Part shown: in pieces, positions 12,308 through 23,179 of the stretch
Layout of the letters: every line of letters begins with the position of its first letter
How positions within the stretch are numbered: the stretch's first letter is position 1
Assembly (NCBI RefSeq): GCF_025024155.1
Contig: NW_026251711.1
Span: 372,001 to 436,000, forward strand
Direction of reading: 5' to 3'
From: Gamsiella multidivaricata
Taxonomy: Eukaryota > Mortierellomycota > Mortierellomycetes > Mortierellales > Mortierellaceae
DNA length: 64,000 nucleotides
Program-made: the position numbers and the translations under genes
The notes under the pieces: generated by a model
What the model was told of the DNA's origin: nothing
The model's input: the letters and a program-made list of their open reading frames with translations, nothing else
Database searches by the model: none

Positions 12308-12708
12308 CAACGGTGCCTTGTCTTTATTTATTGCTAATCTTTTAGCGCAGGGATTGCGCTTTCTTAACACAATATACAGAGCAGTCTTTGTCCATGACAA
12401 GTTCACAAATTAAAAGTGATGGTCAAGAGCACAAACTAAAGCACTCAATGGGTTCGAACAAAGAGCGGGATCGAAAGCGATGAATAATGAAGAGATTGGA
12501 CTAGGGTCACGGAGTCTTGTGGGTCCGCAAATGTTGACCATGGCAGCCCGCTGTCTAAGTAATACGTCCAAGAGAAACATAACTCTCCTGGTTCTAAACG
12601 ATCCCCTCACGGAGAGTGTCGTCCCAATTTCCTTCATCGACCCTGCCCAATATCACCAGTACCACCGCTGCGACCAACACCAGATCTACAACCAACAACG
12701 CACCCCCT
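12308..12708 (+). other. 3' flank of NLR1 shared by all three NLR genes
   Basis: About 400 bp with no convincing gene, homologous to 31326-31733 (NLR2) and 48187-48626 (NLR3). It presumably carries the 3' UTR and poly(A) region. In all three copies it joins LSU rRNA sequence at the same point, (A/C)TACTGA followed by CAGAATTC. Confidence 0.6.
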
Positions 12709-13123
12709 ATACTGAAGCAGAATTCAGTTAGCGTTGGATTTTTCACTCATTAATAAGGAACGTGAGCTGGGCTTAGACCGTCGTGGGACAGTGTTGCTCG
12801 AGGAAATAGTTCTTTTACAGCTGTATGGAGTAAGGAAACTCCCAATCTGAATACTCGAATAATTTGTGTTCCACACTGAATACAAGGGTCTAACGCACAA
12901 ACTACACACACTGTAGCGAGTGGTCAGCACAACGGTCTTCTTGTTCAACTGGAACAAGGAACTAAAGACCGCGCTGGCTTCGACCTTCCTTTTATTCAGG
13001 CACAACCTCAAAACCTTACATCGAATCCTGCGTACTCGCGATGGCTGCTGGCAACAACAGGTTAGGTTTACCCTACTGATGAGATGTTGTTGCAAGAGTA
13101 ACTGAACTTAGTACGAGAGGAAT
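12709..13123 (+). rRNA. LSU rRNA fragment downstream of NLR1, ending after the sarcin-ricin loop, split by an LTR
   Basis: Sense on +. It begins ACTGAAGCAGAATTC and includes GCGTTGGATT, GGAACGTGAGCTGGG and AGACCGTCGTGGGACAG. It is then interrupted at 12792-13056 and resumes with GTTAGGTTTACCCTACTGATG, ending TTAGTACGAGAGGAAT. The last string is the sarcin-ricin loop. The next LSU bases are missing here and are found upstream of NLR1 at 5267. It is degenerate and not a functional rRNA. Confidence 0.85.
12792..13056 (+). mobile_element. Solo-LTR-like insertion (265 bp) in the LSU fragment
   Basis: The insert begins TGTTGC and ends GCAACA, a TG...CA structure with 6-bp inverted ends typical of LTRs. 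It is flanked by a 4-bp direct repeat ACAG (12788-12791 and 13057-13060). The uninterrupted LSU copies at about 48.1 and 55.65 kb carry ACAG once, so this is a real insertion with target duplication. A shortened copy is at the same site beside NLR2. No internal retrotransposon genes are present and the family is unknown. Strand is arbitrary. Confidence 0.7.
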
Positions 13124-14410
13124 GAACGCCCGAGCTGCTCGTGCCATCTCCGCACCTTGCTTCGCCAACAACCACTGTCCGCAACGGTCAGCAGCAATGG
13201 ACGAGAATAAAAGCGATCGGGAAGTGGAAGAGGGTTTGCATACACATTATGAGAGAAAGTGTCTGGTTCTCTAGATCTACTCGAATTTTGGGCTATATCG
13301 TATGAGTGACAAAGTTAAGCACCCCAGGTACTTGAGCGAACGCACCGCTGTTGTACATGTACCTGGAGATAGGCTAAACTTCGCGAAGGAGAGGTGCTAG
13401 TGATTTACAGCGCGAGAAGTGATGATCCAATGGACTTGACCAAGCCTTGGACTCGACAAAGTCTTGCATCTGATTCCAAAAGACCCTTGGCGCCACACAC
13501 ACGCTTGTTTCCTTCGTTCTCTGACACACAAGGCCGGGTCGAGAGAGGTGAACGTCTTTCGCGAGTCGATGGTGGTGTGCCATCTAATAGCGTCTTACAG
13601 TCTGCCTTGGTCCATCGCCTGAGTCTGCCTATCAATCTGCAACAGCCCTTGACAGAGTTGTTTTGTTACGGGCCCTTATTGAACCATCTCTGTAGGTTTG
13701 ATATGTTATGTTGACAACCATGAAAAACCATGTTAAATATAGCGACGAGCGGTTCTGCCATAGACGAGTGGCCCGCCTGGACATGGACGTAGACGGTACA
13801 GGGCAATGTATACCACATAATTGCATAACTGGAACCTGCAATGGAAAAAACAGCCTAATAAATCAAAATAGGGAGGGAGCTCGGTTTACTCGCTGATGAG
13901 TGCCTGCGTACATGGCCACAGCCCACGGAGATGGTGTATGTGGAATGGGTAAATTTCCCGGTGAATGCAGGGTAGAGGCACATGTAAAATCCTGGTCGAT
14001 GCAGGGTGGAGGTACATATTAAGCTCCTGCTTTATTGTACAATAGCCTATCTGACTTTTGCTGGACCCGATCTTTGGCCGAGACCCTGTCTTTGTCGTGT
14101 CTGGCTGAAGTGCATTATAATTTCCGATAGGCCCAGCCAACAGCCATGGCCAAGATGGTCCGTCCTACTATTTTTACTATCATGTAGAAGCCTGTTCCCT
14201 TCGTTTATCCATGCAAATGAAACGCTGTGGGCCGTGTCCGTTGCATCTGTAATTGTCCCTGAAGGGAGGGAAGGGCCGTTTATAGGATTACCAGTGGAGT
14301 GTACTAGTTTGCCCCTCATATGGATATATCTTCTCTAAAGCCAAGCCGATAGTGCATGTTGCAAATTACCTATGACATGACACACCCATTCCAATGTGTT
14401 ATACTGCGAG
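13124..14410 (+). repeat. KEP upstream repeat module, copy 2
   Basis: Continues from the rRNA junction at GAACGCC. Homologous to 2050-3339 in the same orientation and to four inverted copies. Its first bases (GAACGCCCGAGCTGCTCGTGCC) match the right half of the uninterrupted target sites near 41.37 and 60.20 kb. Non-coding. Confidence 0.75.
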
Positions 14411-14411
14411 T

Positions 14412-14502
<91 letters not shown>

Positions 14503-14560
14503 TAGCAATAGCAATAGCAATAGCAATAACAATAGCAATAGCAACAACAGCAGCTGCAGA
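14411..14560 (+). repeat. (CAACAG)n hexanucleotide tract, short allele
   Basis: Same CAACAG array followed by the same CAATAG tail as at 3340-3655, but about 30 units shorter. The sequence 3' of it is identical by eye to the other copy, so the length change is recent. Confidence 0.9.
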
Positions 14561-14899
14561 GACTGACTGCAAGGAGGAGTCTTCAAGGTCCTTGATCCAT
14601 TGATTGTTAGCATTCATTTTAATTTAGTGAACCAGAACTCTGTGCCTGACTTGGGTGCACGCGAGGTGTGTCCACTCGACTCTGAATGGCCGTTTTTAGT
14701 CTAGTCGCCACTCTACAACCACATCAAGGACGCAGATAGGGCTCTGGACTACCTTGAGTCTGTGTCTGACCCACATACTACACCAGCAGTTGCAATATGG
14801 TATCTCCTTATCCAGCAGTTGAGTACCGAAAGCCAGAGTACGTCTTGGCATCCATGGATCCATGAAGGGAGGAAGCGACCTCGCTAGTGCAGCACTTTG

Positions 14900-14906
14900 T
14901 ATAAAA
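14900..14906 (+). promoter_or_regulatory. TATA box of KEP-B
   Basis: TATAAAA in the conserved CACTTTGTATAAAA block, about 113 bp before the KEP-B start, at the same spacing as in KEP-A. Confidence 0.6.
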
Positions 14907-15018
14907 AGCTTGCAATCACCCTCTTCTTACTGATCATCAACCTCATCTTCTTTTGCTTCACACAACCTCTACAGCTACCACCACCACCACCACTACTACC
15001 ATTACTACTTCTACGACC

Positions 15019-16083
15019 ATGAAGATCATCTCCTCTTCCGTGATTCTTTCGCTCCTGGTGAGCATGACCTTGCTCCAGTCGACTCTTGCGGCCCCCATTG
15101 ATCATCCCACTGCTTCTGCAGTTGGAGGACGGGTCGTGCCTACTCCTGCTCAGGTTGCTCCTCATTCAAACAAGCCCGAACAACATGGAAACCCCCATGG
15201 TCACCACGGCAAGGCTCAGCCGACGTCCCACCATGTCAAGCCGGCCCATGGCAAGTCCACTCATGACAAGCCCCACCCCAGCGAGCCTCAGCAGGAAGCC
15301 CACATCAAGCGCGATTTGGAGGAGCGTGCTGACCCTGTCGATGGCAAGCGCGAGCCAATCAAGCCTGCCAAACCCATCCAAGGCAAGCCTGAGCCTGTCA
15401 AGCCTGAGTCTGTCAAGCCCACTCATGGCAAGCCCCACCACGGCAAGCCTCAGCCGACTCCCCACTCTAATAAGCCTCAGCAGGAGGCCCATATTAAGCG
15501 CGATTTGGAGGAGCGTGCTGATCCCGTCGATGGCAAGCGCGAACCTGTTGAGCCTGTTGAACCCAAGCCTGTTCAGCCTGTCAAGCCGATTCATGGCAAG
15601 CCCGCCCATGGCAAGCCCACCCATGGCAAGCCCAAGCCTACCGAGCCTTCCGATCCGGCCCATGGCAAGCCTCACCACGCCAAGCCTCAGCCGGCTCCCC
15701 GCTCCGACGAGCCTCCTACTGAGGCTCACATCAAGCGCGATTTGGAGGAGCGTGCTGATCCTGCCGATGGCAAGCGCGAGCCAGTCAAGCCTGCTAACCC
15801 CATCCAAGGCAAGCCTGAGCCTGTCAAGCCCACCCACGGCAAGCTTGAGCCAAGACACCCTGTCAAGCCTGTCCAGCCTGTCAAGCCTGCCCATGGCAAG
15901 CCTCACTCGAAGCCCCATCCTAAGCGCACTTTGAAGCAGCGTGTTAGAGTCGTCCCTGGCAAGGCTCGCCCCAAACCTGTTCACCCCAAGCCTGTTCACA
16001 CTAAGCCTGTTCACACTAAGCCTTTCCACCCCAAGCCTACTCACACCACCGAGCCTGTCCACGCCCAGCCTACTCAACTCTGA
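15019..16083 (+). CDS. KEP-B: secreted His/Pro/Lys-rich precursor with Kex2-type sites
   Basis: A 354-residue protein, the longest family member here. The signal peptide is identical to KEP-A. It carries three copies of DLEERADP(V/A)DG, each between HIKR and KR, and a further dibasic site HPKR near the C-terminus followed by TLKQRVRV. Spacers are made of HGKP, KPxHGKP, EPVKP and, at the end, KPVH(P/T)KP repeats. Expected products after Kex2 cutting are three copies of one acidic peptide plus variable basic spacers. The 5' part (to about 15265) and 460 bp of promoter are identical by eye to KEP-A, then the two diverge by gain and loss of repeat blocks. It is the last gene of arm 1, and the homologous position in arm 2 is KEP-C. 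Confidence 0.78.
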   Translation: MKIISSSVILSLLVSMTLLQSTLAAPIDHPTASAVGGRVVPTPAQVAPHSNKPEQHGNPHGHHGKAQPTSHHVKPAHGKSTHDKPHPSEPQQEAHIKRDLEERADPVDGKREPIKPAKPIQGKPEPVKPESVKPTHGKPHHGKPQPTPHSNKPQQEAHIKRDLEERADPVDGKREPVEPVEPKPVQPVKPIHGKPAHGKPTHGKPKPTEPSDPAHGKPHHAKPQPAPRSDEPPTEAHIKRDLEERADPADGKREPVKPANPIQGKPEPVKPTHGKLEPRHPVKPVQPVKPAHGKPHSKPHPKRTLKQRVRVVPGKARPKPVHPKPVHTKPVHTKPFHPKPTHTTEPVHAQPTQL

Positions 16084-17000
16084 ATGCAATACTATAGATG
16101 AGAGAAATAGAGCACAGAAGTGGTGGTGGTGTTTGATTCTATAGGCAGTGGATGAAGGATAGAATAATGATATGATGAAAACATTGTCCTGCTGCTACGA
16201 AAAAAAAAAAAAAAAAAAAAAAAGTTACGCGTCGCCGTCAAAAAAATAATAAAAAAATTAGAGCAAGACCAATTGAATTTGTCTAGACGATGTACAACTG
16301 TTACTGTACGCATACTGTTACGCGGTGGACTATGTATTTTAGGCGACATGTGTAACAAACACAAAACGCTCTCGCAACGAGGGGAGGGGGAGGACTTGTG
16401 CGACTAGTCTATCTGCCCCGTAATTTCGATTTATGGCTGTGCAAAAAAAAGCGTCCTCAAATCGGATCCATCATGAGGGGTGTTTTCCTTCCCTCTCTTC
16501 CTCTTCCTCTTCTTATGCCCAGCGCAGTATGTTTACGCTGCAAAATACACATTTCCCAGTGCTTCAGTTTTTCTTGTTCGCATTGAAAAGATTCGCAATG
16601 TCATTCCAAGTCTGCACTTCCAGACTGATATATCGAAGGGAGATCCACATGAATCAACAGACGTCAATAAATAAAAAGCGACCCATCTAACACCACGAAT
16701 AGTCCACTGCTAACGTTTTCTCAGTCATTGAGGGAACATGTTTATCGTGCTGGTTTGGCAGCGGTGTATGAAAAAAAATAAGCGGTGTGAAAGAGAATAA
16801 TCTACACCCGTAAAGTTAATCAGTCCTCTGTAACGATCGTCTCCGTACTCTTTCCTCTCCTTTCATCCCTTCATTCACAGATGACGGCAAGAGGGCGACC
16901 CCATTATCACTACGACAACTACTATCATTATTATTATTATCATCACCACCACCATCTCTATTCAAAACAGCATCCACCTATACCCCGTCTCGTCTACAAC
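16084..17000. other. Intergenic: KEP-B 3' flank and 3' side of the kelch gene
   Basis: No gene is supported. It contains a run of about 23 A at 16201-16223 and AT-rich sequence. The homology between the two inverted arms fades here, so this is close to the inner boundary of arm 1. The KEP-B and kelch transcripts converge in it. Confidence 0.5.
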
Positions 17001-20000
17001 TCACTCTTCGTACTGCCGCCGTGCCTTTGTCATCTCCTCAATCAGCTTCTCATACTCCTCCAACTTTTCTGAATTCGACAACCCCCCCGCCTTCCCCATC
17101 CCCAGTCCTTCGGAACCTCTCCGCGACGGCGACATCAATCCTCCCCTCATTCTCTCCTCCGCGCCCTGCCCATGTCCATGCAGAGCCCCGTTCAGACTCA
17201 CAACGCTGTTCCTCACCGACTCTGCGCCCTGGAAGTTATCCAACAGCAACGAAATCTTGTTTTCCGACGCCTTCAATTGCTCCTCCAGCTCCTGATTCGT
17301 CTCCTTTAACGCCTGGATCGTCGCCTCCAGCTCCTCCTGTCGTCTCTGTGTCTGTCCAGTCGGTGTCATCGTCCTCCTACCATCCCGCTCCCGGTCTCGG
17401 TCGCTGAGAGCTGAAGGCTGGCGGGACCGTTTGAGCGCGTCCAGCGCGTCCTCGAGTTCCTGACCCGTCACCTTATTCAGCTCATGCGCCTGCTCCAGAT
17501 CCTCGAGCGTCTTGTCTAACCGGTATCGTGTCTCTGAGAGCGTCTGCTCCAACTGCTCCACACGTGGCTGAAGCTGATCCGACTGTGTCACCCCACGCTT
17601 CTTGTGCTCCTGTTGCATCGTCTTGAGCGACTGCAGCTCGATCTGAGCTACCTCCGCTCGAGATTCGGTCGACTGGAGTTGGTTTGACAATGAATCCAGT
17701 TTGGATTCGAGTCCGAACGCGCGTTCTTGAGCATCGTGCAGCTGCCGGTGAAGATCTGTGACCTCCTCCTCGAGGTCCTCGGTCGATCCACCAGCGGACT
17801 GATGATGAGATGAATGAGCGTCCTCAAGCTGTTTCTTGTTAACCACTGCCTCGTCACGCAGGCGCTGGAGCGTCGCCTCGGTGTTTTGCACGTAATGCAC
17901 CGCTGTTTGGTAGTCGGCCTCAAGTTGCTGGATCCGCTCTTCCTGGTGCTTCTTGACCTCGGCCAGCTCCTTCGATTGAGTCTCGGCATCTGTCGCACGT
18001 CTCTCGGCTTCCTGGATCTTCATCTTCAACGGCGACACCGCAGATGGCGATGACGAGGCCGTGCCGTCGACGCTCTTGTTCAACGCCTCGAGGATCAAAT
18101 CATCCGCCAGCACTCCATGCTCCTTCATGACCCCGCGCAGCAATCCGAGCTGGACTTCGTTATTCTCCTGCTCGCGAATCATCTCCTCGACCGTTTCCTC
18201 TTTCTGGATCAACTGTGCCTGCAACATCACCACCTGCTCACGCGATTCCTTTAGCTGCCTCTGAGCTGTCGCGCTCTCCGCGCGCGCTGTCATCGACGAC
18301 TGTTCCAGCTGTGAGATACGAACCATCGTATCACCCAGATCCCTGTTCGCCTGCGTCGCCGCATCCTGCGAATCCCTCAACAGCTGCCTCAACGAAGTGA
18401 GCTCATGCTCCAGCTCAGCAACCCGCGAGGCAGAAGTGATCGCCATGATGGAGTCATGCTTACGCTCCCTCGAGACCGGATTGTACGCCGCATTCATATC
18501 CTCCTCCAACAACGTCCGCATCGCCTCGTTCTCCTTCTTGGCCTTCTGCCACAACAACTCTGTCTCCCCAGCCTTGGCTCGCCAATGCTCGGACTCCCGT
18601 TGGGCCCGATCCATATCTGCCCTGACCCGGGATATCTCCAGCTGGACCTGATCCATCTCCTCCCGGGATTGTGTCCACAGCGTATCCGCATGCTCAGCCC
18701 GTTCGTTCGCGACCGCGTATGCCATCTTTGCCTTCTCCAGCGACTTCTTCTGATGATCCACCGTCGTCTTCAGCGTCGATATCTGTGAGAACAACGCCGC
18801 GGACTGCTGCTGATAACTCGACAGGCCCGCCTCGCTCGTCGCGCTCTTTGCTGCGTTCTCTCTCAAGGTTGCCTCCGCGATCGTCGCCCGCTCATGCAAC
18901 GTCGTCAACTCATTCAGCGCTCGCGTATGAGCCAACTGGGCCTCCTCCGCTCTCGAAGAGGCCTCCTGTTCACGCGCCTCAGCCGCGGCCCGGGACTCCT
19001 TCTCGTGATCCAGGATGGTCTCGTACTGCACAAACTGCGCCTCGTATTGTTCCAGCTGCGCCAGCGCCGTCGCCAACCGTCTTTCCAGATCCGTAGCCCT
19101 CGCGGTCTCGGTCGCGACCAACGCCGAGACTTCCCCGGACTGGAGCGCGCTCACCTTCGCCTTCAGGTACGCGGCCTCCTGGAGTGCCGAGGTCCGGACC
19201 CGCTCCGCCTCTCGGACCTTATTCGACGCGATCTGGGCCTGTGTCGCAATTGAGGTCTTGGACCGCTCGAGTTCGGCCTTGACGTTCAACAGGGCCTGCA
19301 TGATCCGGTATTTTTCGCTATCGATCTCACAAGCATCCAGTTCGTCCTCCAATGCGAGGATCGCCATGCTCAGCGGTCGCTCGCCCATCTTCTTGCGGGC
19401 CATGGACACCTCCGCCAGAAGCCACTGCTCCCGCTGCTTAAGATCCTTCAGCTCCCTAGATTCTTTGTTCATGATCGAGACACCTCCTACTGTCGTTGTC
19501 GAGACGGACAGACTATCATCCTGATCGGCCAGATCGCGGCCCTCGCTGTCCGGGTTGGTGATCCGTAAGGGGACTCGAAGCGAAGGGTCGACCGAAGACC
19601 TCGCCGTCGGCTGCAGGTTCGAGATGGACGCATACGATCCCCGGCTCAAGGTCTCAATCTGCGAACCCTGTCGGTTCAACGAATCCGCCAAGGACCCATG
19701 TCGCTGAAGACTATCCGTTGCCGTCGTGTTGGTGTTGGTGTTCAACGTGCTGTTCGATCCATGACGGCTCAGATCCAGATGCGCGAGCTGTTGCAGCTGC
19801 TGATGCGGTGCATTCAATCTGCTGCCACTGTTGTTGTTGTTGTCATTGTTGTTGTTGCTGCTGTTGCCGATCAGACTATTGTAACTGCTGCTATGATGCA
19901 GTCGAGACCTTTCACCCTCCGGCTGATGCGCAAAAGTTCGCTCTCCAGCCTCTATGTAACCTGGTTGTCCCTGCGAAGAATCTTGTCGGTGCATAGACGA

Positions 20001-23000
20001 ACCCCGTAGCACCTGCTCTCCCGAGTCACTGCCGTGGGGCAAAGGCCGACGCCCCTCATCGATCGAATGTGCGCCCCGGTGTTGGATTTCGACATCCTGC
20101 ACCGTATAGTTCACGGGTTTGCCGATCGTCCGGCGACGTACAGTATGAATCGACTCTCCCAGATCCGGAGTGAGCATCGGCGAGGGCGAGACCGATGGCG
20201 ACGGACGACCGCTTCCATGGGGGTTTAGTGCATCGTCCATGATTCCAAGACCGACTCTCGGTACGTTGGATTCGATCGGATAAGAATCCTGCCGCTCCTG
20301 GTGCCGAGGCTGAGGCTGAGATTGCTGCTGGTATTGGTGATAGTCAGAATGCTGCTCCCTGTTATCGCGACCATCGCTATAGTTCTGCTGGCGCGATTGC
20401 GGTTGCTGGTGCTGCTGTTGCTGTGATGGCGACTGATACGTAGCACGTCGATCTTGCATGTGCGCGATGTTCGGATCCATTCCGTTCTGGTACGGCATCG
20501 AGTCTGGCGTAGGTGTTGGGCGGCTATAGGGCGAACCCCGGTTATCGTCCGGAACCTGTTCAATCCGCACCAAGCTGTCGGTGTCATATACAGATCTCTG
20601 GGATCCTGCTGCCGAAAATTCGTTCCACCTAATCTTGGCTGTCAACAATAGTAAGAATAAAAAGAAAATAAAAAATTGTTAAAAACGGATTTTTCTAACT
20701 TTGGGCGGATGGGTGATATCCAAGTTCTTGATAGCAAAATAAAAAGAAAAAAATTGTCCAAAACGCAGGCAAGGGCGCGTGGCCACGTACTGGTGTCGAG
20801 GACATAGATGATGCCGGTATCCTCGTTCGTGGTGTTCAGGTCCAGCTGTCCACCGAGGATGTAAATCTTATCGCCGACATTGCACATCGCATGCTCCGTG
20901 CGCGGCGTCGCAGCCTCCATCGTATTCGGGAATGCCATCCACCGGCGCTCTACAAAAAAGGAAAAAATCCAATACAGGTCAACATTAGTTAGTCCCTTTT
21001 ACATTAGTTGGTCCTTTTGTCACATTAGTTAAAATCCCAATATCTCTCCCCGAATGTAATTTTTACCTGTAAATTTGAACGCACACAGATCTCCGAGAAG
21101 TTTATCCTCGAAATCCATGCCTCCAAAGATATACATGGTGTCGTCGATCACGCACACCGTATGACCCTGTCGACTCGTCGGTAAGGCTCCATAGGCCGGA
21201 ATCGGCTCCCATTTGTTCGTCTGCGGATCATAGCACCAAATGTCGTTGTAGTAGTATTGGTCGTCCGCACCTCCGAAACTGAAAAAAAACAAAGAAAAAA
21301 AACAGTGTTATTAAAGCGGATAAGAAATGAATGGCGTCAGAGCCGGGGAAAATTGGATATCGAGAACAAATTCAAAATGAAACGAGAATAAGAATAAGAA
21401 TAGACATACATATAGATCTTGCCATCATACGCAGCCGCGCAGTGTCCAGCACGCGCCGACGGCAGGTCCGACTTTGGTTCCAACGATGTCCATGTTGGGC
21501 GCTTTCCATTCACTATCGAGAGGGTTAATATATATGTATATATATTTTTTTCCCCAGAAATATAGAACCAAAGCTGTTAGCCAACTAAAATAGAGTCCAT
21601 CATGACCATCCCATTTCTCGCCAACAGGAAGTCGATTGAAATTCGACTCGGACTTACGGGTCTTCATGTCAAAGGCGGCGATGTCGTTCATGTAATAGCC
21701 CGACAGCTTGCCTCCGACGATGTACATGACGGTGCCGACCACACAGGCGGCATGCGAATGGCGAGGGGGCGGCTGTAGGGTCTGGATCAGGGGTTTCGCC
21801 CACTCCTTGCGGCCCGTGTGGAGCACGTAGAGCGCATCGCTCGTCCGCCCCTTTGCGTCTTTGCCACCAAAATCTAATGGGCGGTGTATTTTTAGTCGGA
21901 GATGAAGAAAGTTCAGGGGGGGGAAGAGAGAGAGAGAGAGAGAGAGAGAACAAAAAAAAACCAGCCCAACCAGCGGAAGAAGTGGAGAGTCAGTCAGTCA
22001 ATCAATCACACTTTCTTATTTCTTTCTTTCTTTCTTTTCTTTGGCTCCATCTCAGGCACAGGCTCCCCGCGGAATATTCACATGAAGACCTTGCCCTTGA
22101 CCCGGTCGACTTACACATGATGTACTGTCCCAGCGTAACTGCCGAGTGTCCTGTCAGCGCCGGAGGACTCTCGCCGCCTATGGGCAGGAGCTGGCAGTGG
22201 AGTGATTCTATGCACCGCCGTAACAAGGGGGGGAAAAGAAGAAGAAGTAATTAAGACAAGGTTCGATCACGGAAGAGACATAGTGAGGATCCACCCACCC
22301 ATGGATCGAAAAACAGTCGTGGTTCATCATAATGACTGTGAGCCCACCACTGATGCTCAACCACCCACGCATTCACACACACACACACATGATCGACCTC
22401 GGTTTCTGGTCCACGGCAACCGATTAGACGGGCCGTAGTGAACAAGGACCAGCACTGCTAAGACCACACTCGTCCTCCTCTCCCCCGCTTCCTCCAGTGA
22501 AGGGGAAAGCAGAAAGAAGCAAAGAACACAAGCTCTGGGTTTCCCTTTTTTTTTTTTTTTTTTTTTTCCCTTTCAACAAACACTTACGAGGATCAATAAC
22601 ATGGACATCCTTCTGCGCAGATCCCTTGACGATCCCTCCAAACACATAAATGTCCGTCCCCGTCGTCACATAAGAGGCCGTATGCGCAAACCGCGGGAAC
22701 GGATTCGTCGACATCACCATCCCGCTTGCCCAGGGACCTCCCGTATTCACACCCGAGGAAGCCGTAAACGCATTCGACTGGTGGGTCGAGAACGAAGACG
22801 CCGAATGTGAGTGCATATTATTATTGCTGTTGTTATTGTTGTTGATAATAATATTGCTGCCACTACCGCCCTGATAATGCAGATGTTGCTGTGAGGAGGA
22901 CTGCTGTAGCGAGCTCTTGCTGGAATAGACCGTTGAGGACAGACCACCGTTGTTGCTGTTGTTGTAATGTTGTTGCTGTTGCTGTTGCTGTTGAGGATAA

Positions 23001-23179
23001 GGGGAGTGTGAGTGGGAGTAGTCCGATTGGCTGTGTGTGGTACTGTTGTTGGCACTGGAATTGTCTCCGGCACGGAATCCGCTGTTGCCGTTGCCGAGTC
23101 GGCCCTGGCCTTGGTCCTGGTATCGGTTGTTGGTATCGTCCTTTTCCTTTTTGGGCTTTTTCGAGAACAGGCCTGCCAT
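17001..23179 (-). CDS. Tea1/Kel1-type kelch-repeat and coiled-coil cell polarity protein
   Basis: Seven exons read in frame: 23179-22588, 22207-22115, 21873-21658, 21512-21410, 21278-21067, 20949-20791 and 20638-17001. All introns are GT-AG. The product is about 1,670 residues. Residues 1-150 are low complexity (Gln, Asn, Ser). Residues about 158-458 hold kelch motifs with repeated GG-containing blades (YVFGG, MYFGG, MYIVGG, MYIFGG, IYILGG). Residues about 460-870 are disordered and Ser/Asn-rich. Residues about 870-1640 are long heptad coiled coil. Kelch propeller plus C-terminal coiled coil is the layout of Tea1 in fission yeast and Kel1/KelA relatives, which mark growth sites at hyphal tips and link microtubule ends to formins. 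It is a single-copy housekeeping-type gene between the two repeat-rich arms. Exon boundaries were set by splice consensus and frame, not by transcript data. Confidence 0.88.

Noticed and set aside
12709..13123. R1/R2-type retrotransposon insertion in 28S
   Set aside because: The insert is short with TG...CA ends and a 4-bp target duplication, has no reverse transcriptase, and is not at the classical R1 or R2 site.
17021..20587. Long + strand and alternative-frame ORFs over the kelch/coiled-coil gene
   Set aside because: GC-biased codon use of the coiled coil keeps opposite frames open; only the - frame gives a coherent spliced protein.
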